Program-made: the position numbers and the translations under genes | Shown here: in pieces, positions 10,501 through 15,187 of the stretch | Numbering within the stretch: the stretch's first letter is position 1 | Layout: each line of letters begins with the position of its first letter | Assembly (NCBI GenBank): GCA_002411545.1 | Contig: DHTG01000085.1 | Span: 38,043-53,229 of the forward strand | Direction: 5' to 3' | Source: Bacteroidales bacterium UBA5266 | Lineage (GTDB): Bacteria > Bacteroidota > Bacteroidia > Bacteroidales > WCHB1-69 | Length of the DNA: 15,187 bases | Notes under the pieces: generated by a model | What the model saw: only the letters and a program-made list of their open reading frames with translations | What the model was told of the DNA's origin: nothing | Database searches by the model: none

Positions 10501-13500
10501 TTCATAGGCGTATAATTATCGTAATTTGTACCATTACCCACAATCACATAGCCCGTTACACCTCCACCCGATAAGCGTTTGATATAAAAATTATCGTGTA
10601 TGGACAACTTATTTCCAAAAGAATCCGTAACATACACGGTGTAGTGTACATCCGTTCCAAATATTTGTTGAGGAATTGCGGCACTGAAGGTATCATTGCC
10701 GAGATAAGTCATTAATAAAGTGTCGTATGTATTAACAGCATTATAGGTATACCTTACATACAAATACACCGGTGTTGGAACCGAACTTGCCGTGCGGGAT
10801 GATATCAAAGCTTTTACCGTAAAAGGACCGGTATTGTAAACCGTATCGGAAATATTCGAAACAAAAGCCACGTTTATACCTGTTTGACCATAACTTATTA
10901 TGCTTAATGTGTCATCAAAGTTTGTTGAGTCATACACCCCGTTCGGATAGCTTGTCCATATAACCAACGTATCGTAACCACCGGCTTTAACGGGGTAATA
11001 TCCAATCGTATCCTGTACATTGAAATCTTCCGGCAAATGACCTTTCCAGGCAAAAGGAGCTTGGAGCAGACCGTTTAAAGTCCAATTTATGTAACATGAA
11101 TCTAAATAGGCTATTCCTTTGTTTTTAATGGTAACAATAACAGGTGTTTGATTTACAGGATCGGCAAAAACAGTATCTTGTGGGCTGTCTATGCTGAACA
11201 TGGCCACACTGTTGGAGTCATTTCCTCCCATTGCTGATATATAAAAACGGGCATTGGGACGTGCGTAATCCAATCCTCCGTTCGTAGGAATTGAATAAGC
11301 AGGGAAAGAACCATCATCATAGTCATAAACCGTCATATAGTTGGGCGTTATGGTATAATAAAAATCACTGTAAGGATAGGTGAAACTACCGTCTTTATTT
11401 TCCCAATATACCAATAAATTTTTACCGGGGGTTAATATAAAGGGAGTCTGTAGTGTAACTTCCGCCCATCCGGTTGCAGTAAGATTATAGGTTCCCGACC
11501 ACACCAAAGTGGCACCGGCCGAAACAGGATTAATATAAGCTACATTAGAAATGGTGTTATCCGTTACTTCTTTAAAATAACAGCTTTGATTTGTGCCACT
11601 TGTGCCAGTCGTTGCCACTTGCCATGCTAGTTTGCTGATTAAACCTCCTCCCGCACTAGGACTTAGCTCAGATGCTAAATATAATATGCGCGACCAACTG
11701 TAGTCATAATATCTGTACATAGGAGCATAGCTATCGTAACTGGTCCCGTTACCAACAATCACATAACCCGTTACACTTCCTCGGTTGATGCAAAATTTAT
11801 CTTGAATGGATACTATATTTCCAAAAGAATCAGTAATATAAATTGCATAATGCACAACTGTCCCGAATATATGTTGAGGTATTACGGCACTGAAAGTATC
11901 ATTGCCAAGATATGTCATCGGTAAAGTATCATAGCTATCTATACCATTATAAGTATATATAACCATTAAGTTAACGGGCAATGGAACAGGTACTGATGTG
12001 CGCGATGAGATCAAGGCTTTTATCGTAAAAGGACCGGTATTGTAAACCGTATCGGAAAAATTCGAAACAAAAGCCATGTTTAATCCTGATTGACCATGAC
12101 TTATTATGCTCAATGTGTCATCAAAACTTGTTGAATCGTAAGTACCATTTGGATAGCTCGTCCATATAACCAACGTATCGAATCCTCCGGCTTTGGGAGC
12201 ATAATACCCAATCGTGTCCTGTGCATTGAAATCTTCCGGCAAATGACCTTTCCAGGCAAAAGGAGCTTGGAGCAGACCGTTTAAAGTCCAATTGATGTAA
12301 CAAGAATCTAAATAGGCTATCCCTTTGTTTTTTATGCTTACTACTACGGGGGTCTGATTTACAGGATCAGCGTTTACTGTATCAAGGGGACTGTCTATGC
12401 TATGCATGGCTACGCTGTTGGTGTCATTCCCCCCTATGGCCATTACATAAAAACGGACATTGGGACGATCGTAATCCAATCCTCCGTTCGTAGGAGTTGA
12501 ATAAGCAGGGAAAGCGTCATCATCATAATCATAAACCGTCATATAGTTGGGCATTACCGTATAATAAAAATCACTGTAAGAAAAGGTATAACTACCGTCT
12601 CTATTTTCCCAATAAATCAATAAATTTTTACCGGGTGTTAATACAAAAGGCGTTTGTAATGTTACTTCCGTCCAACCTGTTGCAGTAAGATTATAGGTTC
12701 CCGACCACACCAAAGTGGCACCGGCCGTAACAGGATTAATATAAGCAGCATTTGAAATGGCATTATCCGTTACTTCTTTAAAATAACAGCTTTGATTTGT
12801 GCCACTTATACCGGTCGTTGCCACTTGCCAGGCTAATTTAGTAATCAAACCTCCTCCGGAAACAGGATTAATTTCCGAAGATAAATACAACATACGCGAC
12901 CAACTGTAGTCATATAATCTGTTCATGGGAACATAATTATCAGAACCGATACCGTTCCCCACTATGACATAGCCCGTTAAACCACCTCCTGACAATCTTT
13001 TTATATACAATCCTTTTTGAGTGTAATTGGTGTTTCCTGCGGTATCCATTCCGACAATGGAATAAACAATCGAGGTGCCAAACATATGTTGAGGGATTAT
13101 AGCCTTCCACATGCTGTCGCCGGCAATGGGTATCATTACGATGGAATCATGGGTGGTAACATTATTATAGGTTGCAGCATAATATAACTTGGGTGTCAGT
13201 AATGGGGCAGGAGTTCGAGTGGCTACTTTAGCTTCTATCTCAAAAGGTCCGGTATTAAAAACCGTATCGCCATAGGTAGAGGTAATGGCTACTTCCGGTG
13301 GACTAATGGGATTATTCGAAGCAATGATGTTAAAATTATCTATCAGCCACCCGTAAACAAAATAAGTGCCTAAAGCAGTGCCTCTGGTAATGATAAAACG
13401 AAATTGTACTTGCGCATAAGACACTTCATCCGAAACATCAAAATTTTCTGTTTTCCACCAAGTATTGCCGGGAGTAGCCAATGAATCGTTTGCTTGCCAT

Positions 13501-13925
13501 TCCGTATAACTTGCGTGATTAAACATGGCATTGGTATACACACCACTTCCTTTATAGGATGAAGTAGGGATGGCTGCCCAACTAGCCCCTCCATAATTTT
13601 CTTTGTATTCAATCCGGCAAATATCATATCCGGAGACTTTACAGATATGACTGAACTGTAACCAAATATACGAGTAAGAAGAAAAATTGTAAAGGGGAGA
13701 GGTTAACACGCTTGTATCGCCGGCATTATTGCCGATAGGTACAATCCCCTTATAAGAAGTATGACTGCTTACGTACAAATTTGTGTCAGCTCGCCAGGAT
13801 GTGCCGGGTGTGATGGTCCATCCTGTTAAACTACCTTCAAAGGTTTCGTTTGCAATACTGACAATCTGGGCTTTGGCAAAAGTTATGCTCATGACCCAAA
13901 CAAGTAAAAAAATACACTTTTTCAT
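4578..13925 (-). CDS. Giant modular exported protein with T9SS sorting domain
   Basis: This 3115-residue protein begins with a signal peptide (1-19, cleavage after 'FAKA'). Its modules, with approximate residues, run as follows. A jelly-roll/MAM-like domain lies at 22-205. Three tandem ~402-residue units occupy 213-615, 616-1017 and 1018-1412. Parallel beta-helix cassette A spans 1413-1855 and a CARDB/Ig-like spacer 1860-1960. Cassette B spans 1965-2391 and a CARDB-like domain 2395-2510. A second jelly-roll domain follows at 2514-2675, then three CARDB-like sandwiches to about 3025, and a T9SS type A C-terminal domain at 3034-3115. The protein should cross the inner membrane by Sec and the outer membrane by T9SS, then be anchored or released. 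No protease, glycosidase or other catalytic motif is recognisable, so adhesion or glycan/matrix binding is an inference from architecture. The frame is intact throughout and ends in TAG at 4578-4580. The start has no Shine-Dalgarno sequence but is A/T-rich, and the signal peptide confirms it. It converges on the dehydratase gene. Confidence 0.93.
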   Translation of the reverse strand: MKKCIFLLVWVMSITFAKAQIVSIANETFEGSLTGWTITPGTSWRADTNLYVSSHTSYKGIVPIGNNAGDTSVLTSPLYNFSSYSYIWLQFSHICKVSGYDICRIEYKENYGGASWAAIPTSSYKGSGVYTNAMFNHASYTEWQANDSLATPGNTWWKTENFDVSDEVSYAQVQFRFIITRGTALGTYFVYGWLIDNFNIIASNNPISPPEVAITSTYGDTVFNTGPFEIEAKVATRTPAPLLTPKLYYAATYNNVTTHDSIVMIPIAGDSMWKAIIPQHMFGTSIVYSIVGMDTAGNTNYTQKGLYIKRLSGGGLTGYVIVGNGIGSDNYVPMNRLYDYSWSRMLYLSSEINPVSGGGLITKLAWQVATTGISGTNQSCYFKEVTDNAISNAAYINPVTAGATLVWSGTYNLTATGWTEVTLQTPFVLTPGKNLLIYWENRDGSYTFSYSDFYYTVMPNYMTVYDYDDDAFPAYSTPTNGGLDYDRPNVRFYVMAIGGNDTNSVAMHSIDSPLDTVNADPVNQTPVVVSIKNKGIAYLDSCYINWTLNGLLQAPFAWKGHLPEDFNAQDTIGYYAPKAGGFDTLVIWTSYPNGTYDSTSFDDTLSIISHGQSGLNMAFVSNFSDTVYNTGPFTIKALISSRTSVPVPLPVNLMVIYTYNGIDSYDTLPMTYLGNDTFSAVIPQHIFGTVVHYAIYITDSFGNIVSIQDKFCINRGSVTGYVIVGNGTSYDSYAPMYRYYDYSWSRILYLASELSPSAGGGLISKLAWQVATTGTSGTNQSCYFKEVTDNTISNVAYINPVSAGATLVWSGTYNLTATGWAEVTLQTPFILTPGKNLLVYWENKDGSFTYPYSDFYYTITPNYMTVYDYDDGSFPAYSIPTNGGLDYARPNARFYISAMGGNDSNSVAMFSIDSPQDTVFADPVNQTPVIVTIKNKGIAYLDSCYINWTLNGLLQAPFAWKGHLPEDFNVQDTIGYYPVKAGGYDTLVIWTSYPNGVYDSTNFDDTLSIISYGQTGINVAFVSNISDTVYNTGPFTVKALISSRTASSVPTPVYLYVRYTYNAVNTYDTLLMTYLGNDTFSAAIPQQIFGTDVHYTVYVTDSFGNKLSIHDNFYIKRLSGGGVTGYVIVGNGTNYDNYTPMNRYYNYSWSRMLYLASEINPASGGGLITKLAWQLQSSMANATNQSCYFQEVSDNTVSSDAYINPVTAGATLVWSGTYNLSATGWSEVTLQIPFTLNPGKNLLIYWENKDGNYDSPYTEFYYSSTPNYMVAYDYQDANFPNYSTPYNGGLSYDRANARFYVVTLGNNDSNSVAMYSINHPMEGTMGGTQAVHVTIKNKGIKYLDSCYLHWSINGVLQTPVVYRGHLPEDFNDTITLGYYTQRYLLNDTILVWVSMPNGQIDTTTKDDTLQIISYGCYGPVSGDFIVGTGAGADVASITEAYYIGSRCGVNGDIMLKLQNGVYVENVVLADLENLLGNYTLTITSLSGNKDSVIIRPNAGNALHLHNTANVNVNNITFDVVLADYAVLITGDAKDLDFNHCNFYANPDSITPMHGGIYQNSSGNTISGLIIRNSNFNGGYFGIGLDNSSTSLAQNVRVDSNTFTNHYYFSVYYYYVNAISTSFNTIHSRNINNGPEWCGMYLEEMHKGGTVIGNKIYSDNVSISDYLYGIYTYYVDSSLIANNEIYLHSNADYTYGIFIDYPKAVDYIHNTVLITGSSSYSRAVYWYTYSDTTYSANMKNNIFVANGGTTPYAMYLAGSYSSTYASYYGIDYNNYYSSGNLGYVSSSIKATLSNWQNTVLSDVNSTNLLPDFIDSTINLKLTSYNGFSCPTYPGVNTDIEGNLRLPTTAKGCYADAVQGDNGSLVEVLNWRLSPLANDSSNLEVVLKNAGTSSITSATINWSFNNVLQTPVSWSGNLPTGEKDTLILGKIFYQNGTNQLVVYLSALGSLNDQIKTDDTLRYTNYACASTMQGYYTVGPNGDFSNLADAFDIINTCSMSATVTLALASGTYNKLSLQNSVLGANTHRRLIITSMAANADSVVFTGDTALILKNASYFTFKDVTFNGIAASYTVFFSGINHNIEFNHCKILSNPTTTTSGIYAVYKASGGVCHHIHFVSNTINGGYYGVYFYAGTSSTVYGSQIVLDSNIISNQYRYATYLYYIDSLALTNNTVLSRASNTNTYWNGLHMENCNVTVRANKIHQRSNAISYPYLAYLYNVNRYNTSNRALFANNELIGYSTSTYYGVYVYYSPIDIYNNSIHMSGTGAVRNIYISSSTSYTADCKNNLLVNTSLSGHPIYVSSSGTYTGDYNNLYGATNIGNYNYSNYTTLAAWISASNQDQHSLNINPSFININTGLQLTDYSLFIVPRLSNVLYDIDGKYRTAFTTIGAYSIPVIEGYNLELSKLVNPVKVNDVQCLGDYTPVKVIVKNSGTEDYYFNSHPMRLSVHVTGATNYNADTIITSGFLTKASSDTFDITTLMPIALPGNYQITVSVYSGLDTNYFDDTLRSTYTVNPITLPYDVDFSTTPSEFIFKQVIGSVNWQVVSGSGSNPSITPVYGSGRLEFASSGGMGSIAQAILNNIDLRGTHYPSLEFWYAHDATSTNNDLVVLKISTDGGASFQTLKTLNRYDAAYTTPGWEHVVIDLTPYSQAACLSIVFEASSFGGANQSIDRIRIFSEKDIAVKLLSPQVDNIIACNLTNHKLQFIIENLTAQAINFANDTTELQINITGADNQSFVYPLHGQLQGFGKDTLLIIQTFDLSTTGTYNVKAYIHAVDNNTSNDTVNTSILIHPDISIKDLTGVDDIHCKKIGDSVYVGFKIINTGNLWVNQIPVRLQINGGNDIAETILYALAPGDSTTYLFTKAYVVPTVTEIQPYYMLKVKTELACDAMHNNDEINLMGCVDLDDFVDLQIQTIHKPTPSDCDSGLHLIQVSATLWNQGTIDIDSAQLFVVVDSAGYTIASFSENTDAIASKAGLMHTFTQAYVVPNFSGNYNVKVYLQAIPDDENLNNDTAKVVTCAIYNDVSIYFLSDYHWTMGQNIPNPVTSITHIPYAIPQDGIIIFRLMTVSGQILHTIDIPSLAGTHSLEFDTDHFANGIYYYSMQYKGQRIVKKMTIQK
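4581..4826 (-). other. T9SS type A C-terminal sorting domain
   Basis: The final 82 residues have the type A pattern: 'GQNIPNPVTSITHIPYAIP' (the usual QNYPNPFNP..T.I.Y.LP), then 'LMTVSGQIL' (usual vyn..Gq.v), 'AGTHSLEFDT', 'FANGIYYYSM' (usual l.sGiYly.l) and a basic tail 'GQRIVKKMTIQK'. This domain directs passage across the outer membrane through the type IX system, is then removed by the sortase-like PorU, and often precedes attachment to A-LPS. Confidence 0.95.
6753..8040 (-). other. Parallel beta-helix cassette B of the giant protein
   Basis: Residues about 1965-2391, paralogous to cassette A. It opens 'GYYTVGPNGDFSNLADAF', has matching rungs ('IEFNHCKI' against 'LDFNHCNF', 'NTINGGYYGVYF' against 'SNFNGGYFGIGL', 'VRANKI' against 'VIGNKI') and closes 'DIDGKYRTAFTTIGAY'. 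Unlike the three tandem units, A and B are well diverged, so this duplication is much older. Confidence 0.75.
8361..9689 (-). other. Parallel beta-helix cassette A of the giant protein
   Basis: Residues about 1413-1855. It opens with 'GDFIVGTGAGADVASITEA', the lead-in seen in Bacteroidota beta-helix proteins (tvG..dF.tl.eA). Degenerate rungs of about 20-30 residues follow, with repeated Asn positions ('DSNTF', 'GNKIY', 'ANNEIY', 'KNNIF') and many Tyr. It closes with 'DIEGNLRLPTTAKGCY', a variant of the DxDGxxR...IGAYE ending of 'choice-of-anchor' beta-helix domains. Such folds bind or cleave polysaccharide in known families; no lyase residues can be assigned here. Confidence 0.75.
9688..10872 (-). 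repeat. Tandem unit 3 of the giant protein
   Basis: It has the same order as units 1 and 2 ('DTVYNTGPF', then 'GYVIVGNGTNYDNYTPMN', then the CARDB-like part). Its first half is close to unit 2, while its last part has drifted ('LHWSINGVLQTPVVYRG' in place of 'INWTLNGLLQAPFAWKG') and lost the second-to-last linker residues. It leads straight into beta-helix cassette A. Confidence 0.8.
10873..12078 (-). repeat. Tandem unit 2 of the giant protein (~402 aa)
   Basis: It repeats the same three-part order, beginning near 'FVSNFSDTVYNTGPF'. The block at 11018-11087 is identical over 70 bases to 12224-12293 in unit 1, exactly 1206 bp away. The block at 12024-12058 is identical over 35 bases to 10818-10852 in unit 3, again 1206 bp away. 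The spacing equals 402 codons, so the reading frame is preserved. Confidence 0.82.
12079..13290 (-). repeat. Tandem unit 1 of the giant protein (~402 aa)
   Basis: The unit has three parts. First is an Ig-like segment starting 'GDTVFNTGPF'. Second is a jelly-roll-like segment starting 'GYVIVGNG', with 'YSWSRMLYLSSEI', 'ATLVWSGTYNLTATGW' and 'PGKNLLIYWENRDG'. Third is a CARDB-like segment containing 'INWTLNGLLQAPFAWKG'. The Ig-like part is the most diverged of the three units, while the rest is very close to unit 2. Boundaries are judged by eye to within a few residues. Confidence 0.8.
13869..13925 (-). other. Signal peptide of the giant protein
   Basis: Residues 1-19 show a basic n-region (MKK), a hydrophobic core (CIFLLVWVMSITF) and an AKA/Q cleavage site. 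This is a Sec/SPI-type signal. The Cys at position 4 is too close to the N terminus to be a lipobox. T9SS cargo normally carries such a signal. Confidence 0.9.
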
Positions 13926-14396
13926 TTCTAATTTAATTTTATGTTTTGTGAATTCGATACATGTTTTTATTCCGTATACAATTGGTAGAATTCACTAATA
14001 CCATTGCATTGAATGTGTCGGTGTAAAGTTTATATGTTTGATTTTTTAACTATTTGATGTGTCTTCTTCGTTTTTGTTATTTATTTCATTAATAATTTTC
14101 TTCAAAAATATTAAAAAAAATAATATAATGTGAAAATATTAAAAAAATATTAGTCAAGATAAAATCATTAAAAACAATGTGTTATGTGTTGTTGTATAAA
14201 TTTATTTTACATTTACAATATATTTATTCAAAAAATTGTAAAAAATATACGGAAATCAGCAATATTTGATATAAGTTAAAATATACTTTACTTTGCTTCG
14301 GAATAATCGGGGTTCAACATGCAACGATAGTTTTTTATTTGCTGCTGTTTTTACCTGCTTCTGACGGGGAAAATAACACATGTGTCCGAATAAATG

Positions 14397-14481
14397 ACAT
14401 TATTGTCCGAAAAAAATTCCGACATTGTTACAGATTCTGAGCGAAGCGAAGAATCTGTTGGATTATATTGGACAATAGTGT
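14397..14481. repeat. Nested inverted repeat with 'gagcgaagcgaagaatct' core
   Basis: The outer arms acattattgtcc (14397-14408) and ggacaatagtgt (14470-14481) pair over 12 positions with one G-T. The inner arms acagattct (14430-14438) and agaatctgt (14450-14458) pair perfectly around an 11-base loop, gagcgaagcga. The core resembles an intergenic repeat I know from many Bacteroidota genomes, recognisable in translation as 'SERSEES'. A direct repeat, tgtccgaa(t/a)aaa, at 14383-14394 and 14404-14415 adjoins the left arm. A REP- or MITE-like element is the simplest reading. Confidence 0.6.
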
Positions 14482-14563
14482 TTTGTAATAAAAAATGTTA
14501 CATTTCCTCTGTGAATTTTAAAAGAAATTTTTATCCGTCTGTGTGTAATTGGATAATTTCATG

Positions 14564-14571
14564 TACATTTG
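14564..14571 (+). promoter_or_regulatory. Bacteroidota-type -7 box for the right-end genes
   Basis: TACATTTG followed by GCAGC matches the TAnnTTTG consensus and shares the context ATGTAC-n-TTTGCAGC with the thrS promoter box at 707-714. A TTG at 14549-14551 is closer than the usual -33 spacing. The predicted start of transcription near 14578 lies just before the ATG at 14591. Confidence 0.6.
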
Positions 14572-14590
14572 CAGCGTAAAATATAAACAT

Positions 14591-14964
14591 ATGCAAGATG
14601 GCAGTCTTTTTAATTAAGCAGAGCCCTCATCGGTTTTTACTAGATCTCTTTTCGCCATATTTCGTACCTTTTTTATAACGGCTTTTCCATTGCTTTTATA
14701 TGCTGACAAAAAACAGACAAAACAGTATAAATTAAAGAAAATATCTCTAAAAAAGACATTGATAAAAAAGAAGTTGTTAAGACTCAAAAAGCAATAAGTC
14801 TTGATATTCATATAGAATGGGAAGAATGGGCAGAGCGACTAGAAACTGAAAAAGCAGATTTGTATAATTTTGAAATAGTTATTGATTGCGTTTTTAATCC
14901 GATATGTAATGAAAAGAGTTTTATTATTGATATTTTTAAATACACTGTATTCATGTACAGTTAA
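14591..14964 (+). pseudogene. Broken or frameshifted reading frame of unknown function
   Basis: From the promoter box, the ATG at 14591 opens a frame (MQDGSLFN) that stops at TAA 14615-14617. The same frame then stays open to 14797, with a hydrophobic stretch 'FAIFRTFFITAFPLLLYA' followed by a Lys-rich part. A second frame, open from 14731 to 14964 with no usual start codon, encodes an acidic stretch ending 'FKYTVFMYS' and containing 'IEWEEWAERLETEKADLY'. The two overlap at 14731-14797 and are joined by a -1 shift at either of two A_AAA_AAG heptamers (14749-14755 and 14764-14770). The internal TAA and missing start favour a decayed gene. An alternative frame from ATG 14598 gives only 26 residues. 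I do not recognise the product. Confidence 0.45.
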
Positions 14965-15058
14965 TATAGAAATATCAGATATTTCAAAAACCCCAGGGTT
15001 ATATAGTGGATATAAAGAGCTGAATAATGAAGAAAAACAATTAATTATTAAATTATGA
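14909..15058 (+). CDS. Short putative lipoprotein, probably truncated
   Basis: The ATG at 14909 opens a 49-codon frame ending in TGA at 15056-15058. Residues 1-16 form a lipoprotein signal: MKR, a hydrophobic core VLLLIFLNT, and a lipobox LYSC with Cys16 as the lipidation site. The remaining 33 residues are hydrophilic ('SGYKELNNEEKQLI') and end abruptly. Small Bacteroidota lipoproteins with an N-terminal 'GY..L..EEK..I' segment often continue into a thioredoxin-like domain. That memory is not verified here, but it suggests the C-terminal part is missing. The start lies inside the preceding frame, overlapping its last 56 bases. If real, the product would be an outer-membrane or inner-membrane lipoprotein. 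Confidence 0.5.
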   Translation: MKRVLLLIFLNTLYSCTVNIEISDISKTPGLYSGYKELNNEEKQLIIKL

Positions 15059-15108
15059 ATATTCCGGTTAAATTGACCCCATGCGTCTTGTTATGTAAAT
15101 ATTAATCC

Positions 15109-15187
15109 ATGAGCGAAAATCAATTACGAATTACGAAAGTCAGTTGCGAGTCGAGAGACGATTTTTTGTTCCGAAAAATCAAAAAAA
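15109..15187 (+). repeat. Repeat-like sequence at window edge (open frame MSENQLRITK...)
   Basis: It contains the tandem heptamer attacga twice, then 'gttgcgagtcgagagacg' and a 7-bp hairpin (gattttt at 15160-15166, aaaaatc at 15174-15180). Strings of 'attacgaattacga' and 'gagtcgagagacg' recur in intergenic DNA of many Bacteroidota and give spurious 'NYELRITNYE'-like translations. An ATG at 15109 opens a frame that runs off the window (26 residues seen), but its start coincides with this repeat-like sequence. I therefore favour a dispersed repeat over a gene. Confidence 0.35.

Larger units (their letters stand above)
13926..14590. other. A+T-rich intergenic region upstream of the giant gene
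   Basis: A 665-bp stretch without a supportable gene. The part from about 14040 to 14290 is extremely A+T-rich, with A- and T-runs. On the minus strand, TATTTTTG (complement at 14103-14110) matches the TAnnTTTG box and could drive the giant gene with a leader of roughly 170 bases, but in such A+T-rich DNA a chance match is likely. The part from 14383 to 14481 holds the inverted repeats described separately. No tRNA or recognisable riboswitch is seen. Confidence 0.55.

Noticed and set aside
9688..13290. Periodic repeats considered as a CRISPR array or DNA satellite
   Set aside because: The period is 1206 bp, the reading frame is continuous and divergence falls largely at codon-tolerant positions. 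These are protein-coding tandem units.
14394..14579. Plus-strand 61-codon frame containing 'SERSEESV'
   Set aside because: This peptide is the usual translation of the recurrent gagcgaagcgaagaatct intergenic repeat, and the frame runs through the inverted repeats and the promoter box.
14614..14811. Minus-strand 65-codon frame in the right-end region
   Set aside because: It lies opposite the promoter-driven plus-strand frames and is Phe/Asn-rich, as expected from complementing A-rich DNA. A real gene cannot be excluded, but nothing supports it.

Overview
The window looks like a Bacteroidota (probably Bacteroidales) chromosome. The evidence is the TAnnTTTG-type promoter boxes, the absence of Shine-Dalgarno sequences ahead of A/T-rich start regions, a typical Bacteroidota ThrRS, and a very large secreted protein ending in a type IX secretion (T9SS) sorting domain. 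I cannot name a genus from sequence alone.

Layout on the left: the 3' end of a repetitive YD-like protein gene (to 328) is followed by a 412-bp spacer. This spacer holds a perfect 28-bp palindrome and a good promoter box. It leads into thrS (threonyl-tRNA synthetase, 741-2675) and, 27 bp later on the same strand, a single-chain aconitase-superfamily dehydratase (LeuC-like plus LeuD-like domains, 2703-4478). These two housekeeping genes probably form an operon. They converge on a 9.3-kb minus-strand gene, and a symmetric hairpin at 4525-4556 sits between the stops and can serve both directions.

The centre (4578-13925, minus) is one gene for a 3115-residue exported protein. Its parts are a signal peptide, an N-terminal jelly-roll-like domain, three tandem ~402-residue units, two paralogous parallel beta-helix cassettes separated by a CARDB/Ig-like spacer, a second jelly-roll-like domain, several CARDB-like beta-sandwiches and a T9SS type A C-terminal domain. 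It is best read as a giant surface or secreted adhesin or binding protein. No catalytic domain is visible.

The right end (13926-15187) is very A+T-rich and looks like a decaying accessory zone. It contains a long upstream region for the giant gene, a nested inverted repeat around the recurrent 'gagcgaagcgaagaatct' intergenic sequence, a promoter box leading into a broken or frameshifted reading frame with two A_AAA_AAG heptamers, a 49-codon lipoprotein reading frame that looks truncated, and repeat-like sequence running to the window edge. The most unusual items are the internally repeated giant T9SS protein and the frameshifted or truncated small genes at the right end. I did not find a clear new enzymatic or defence system.
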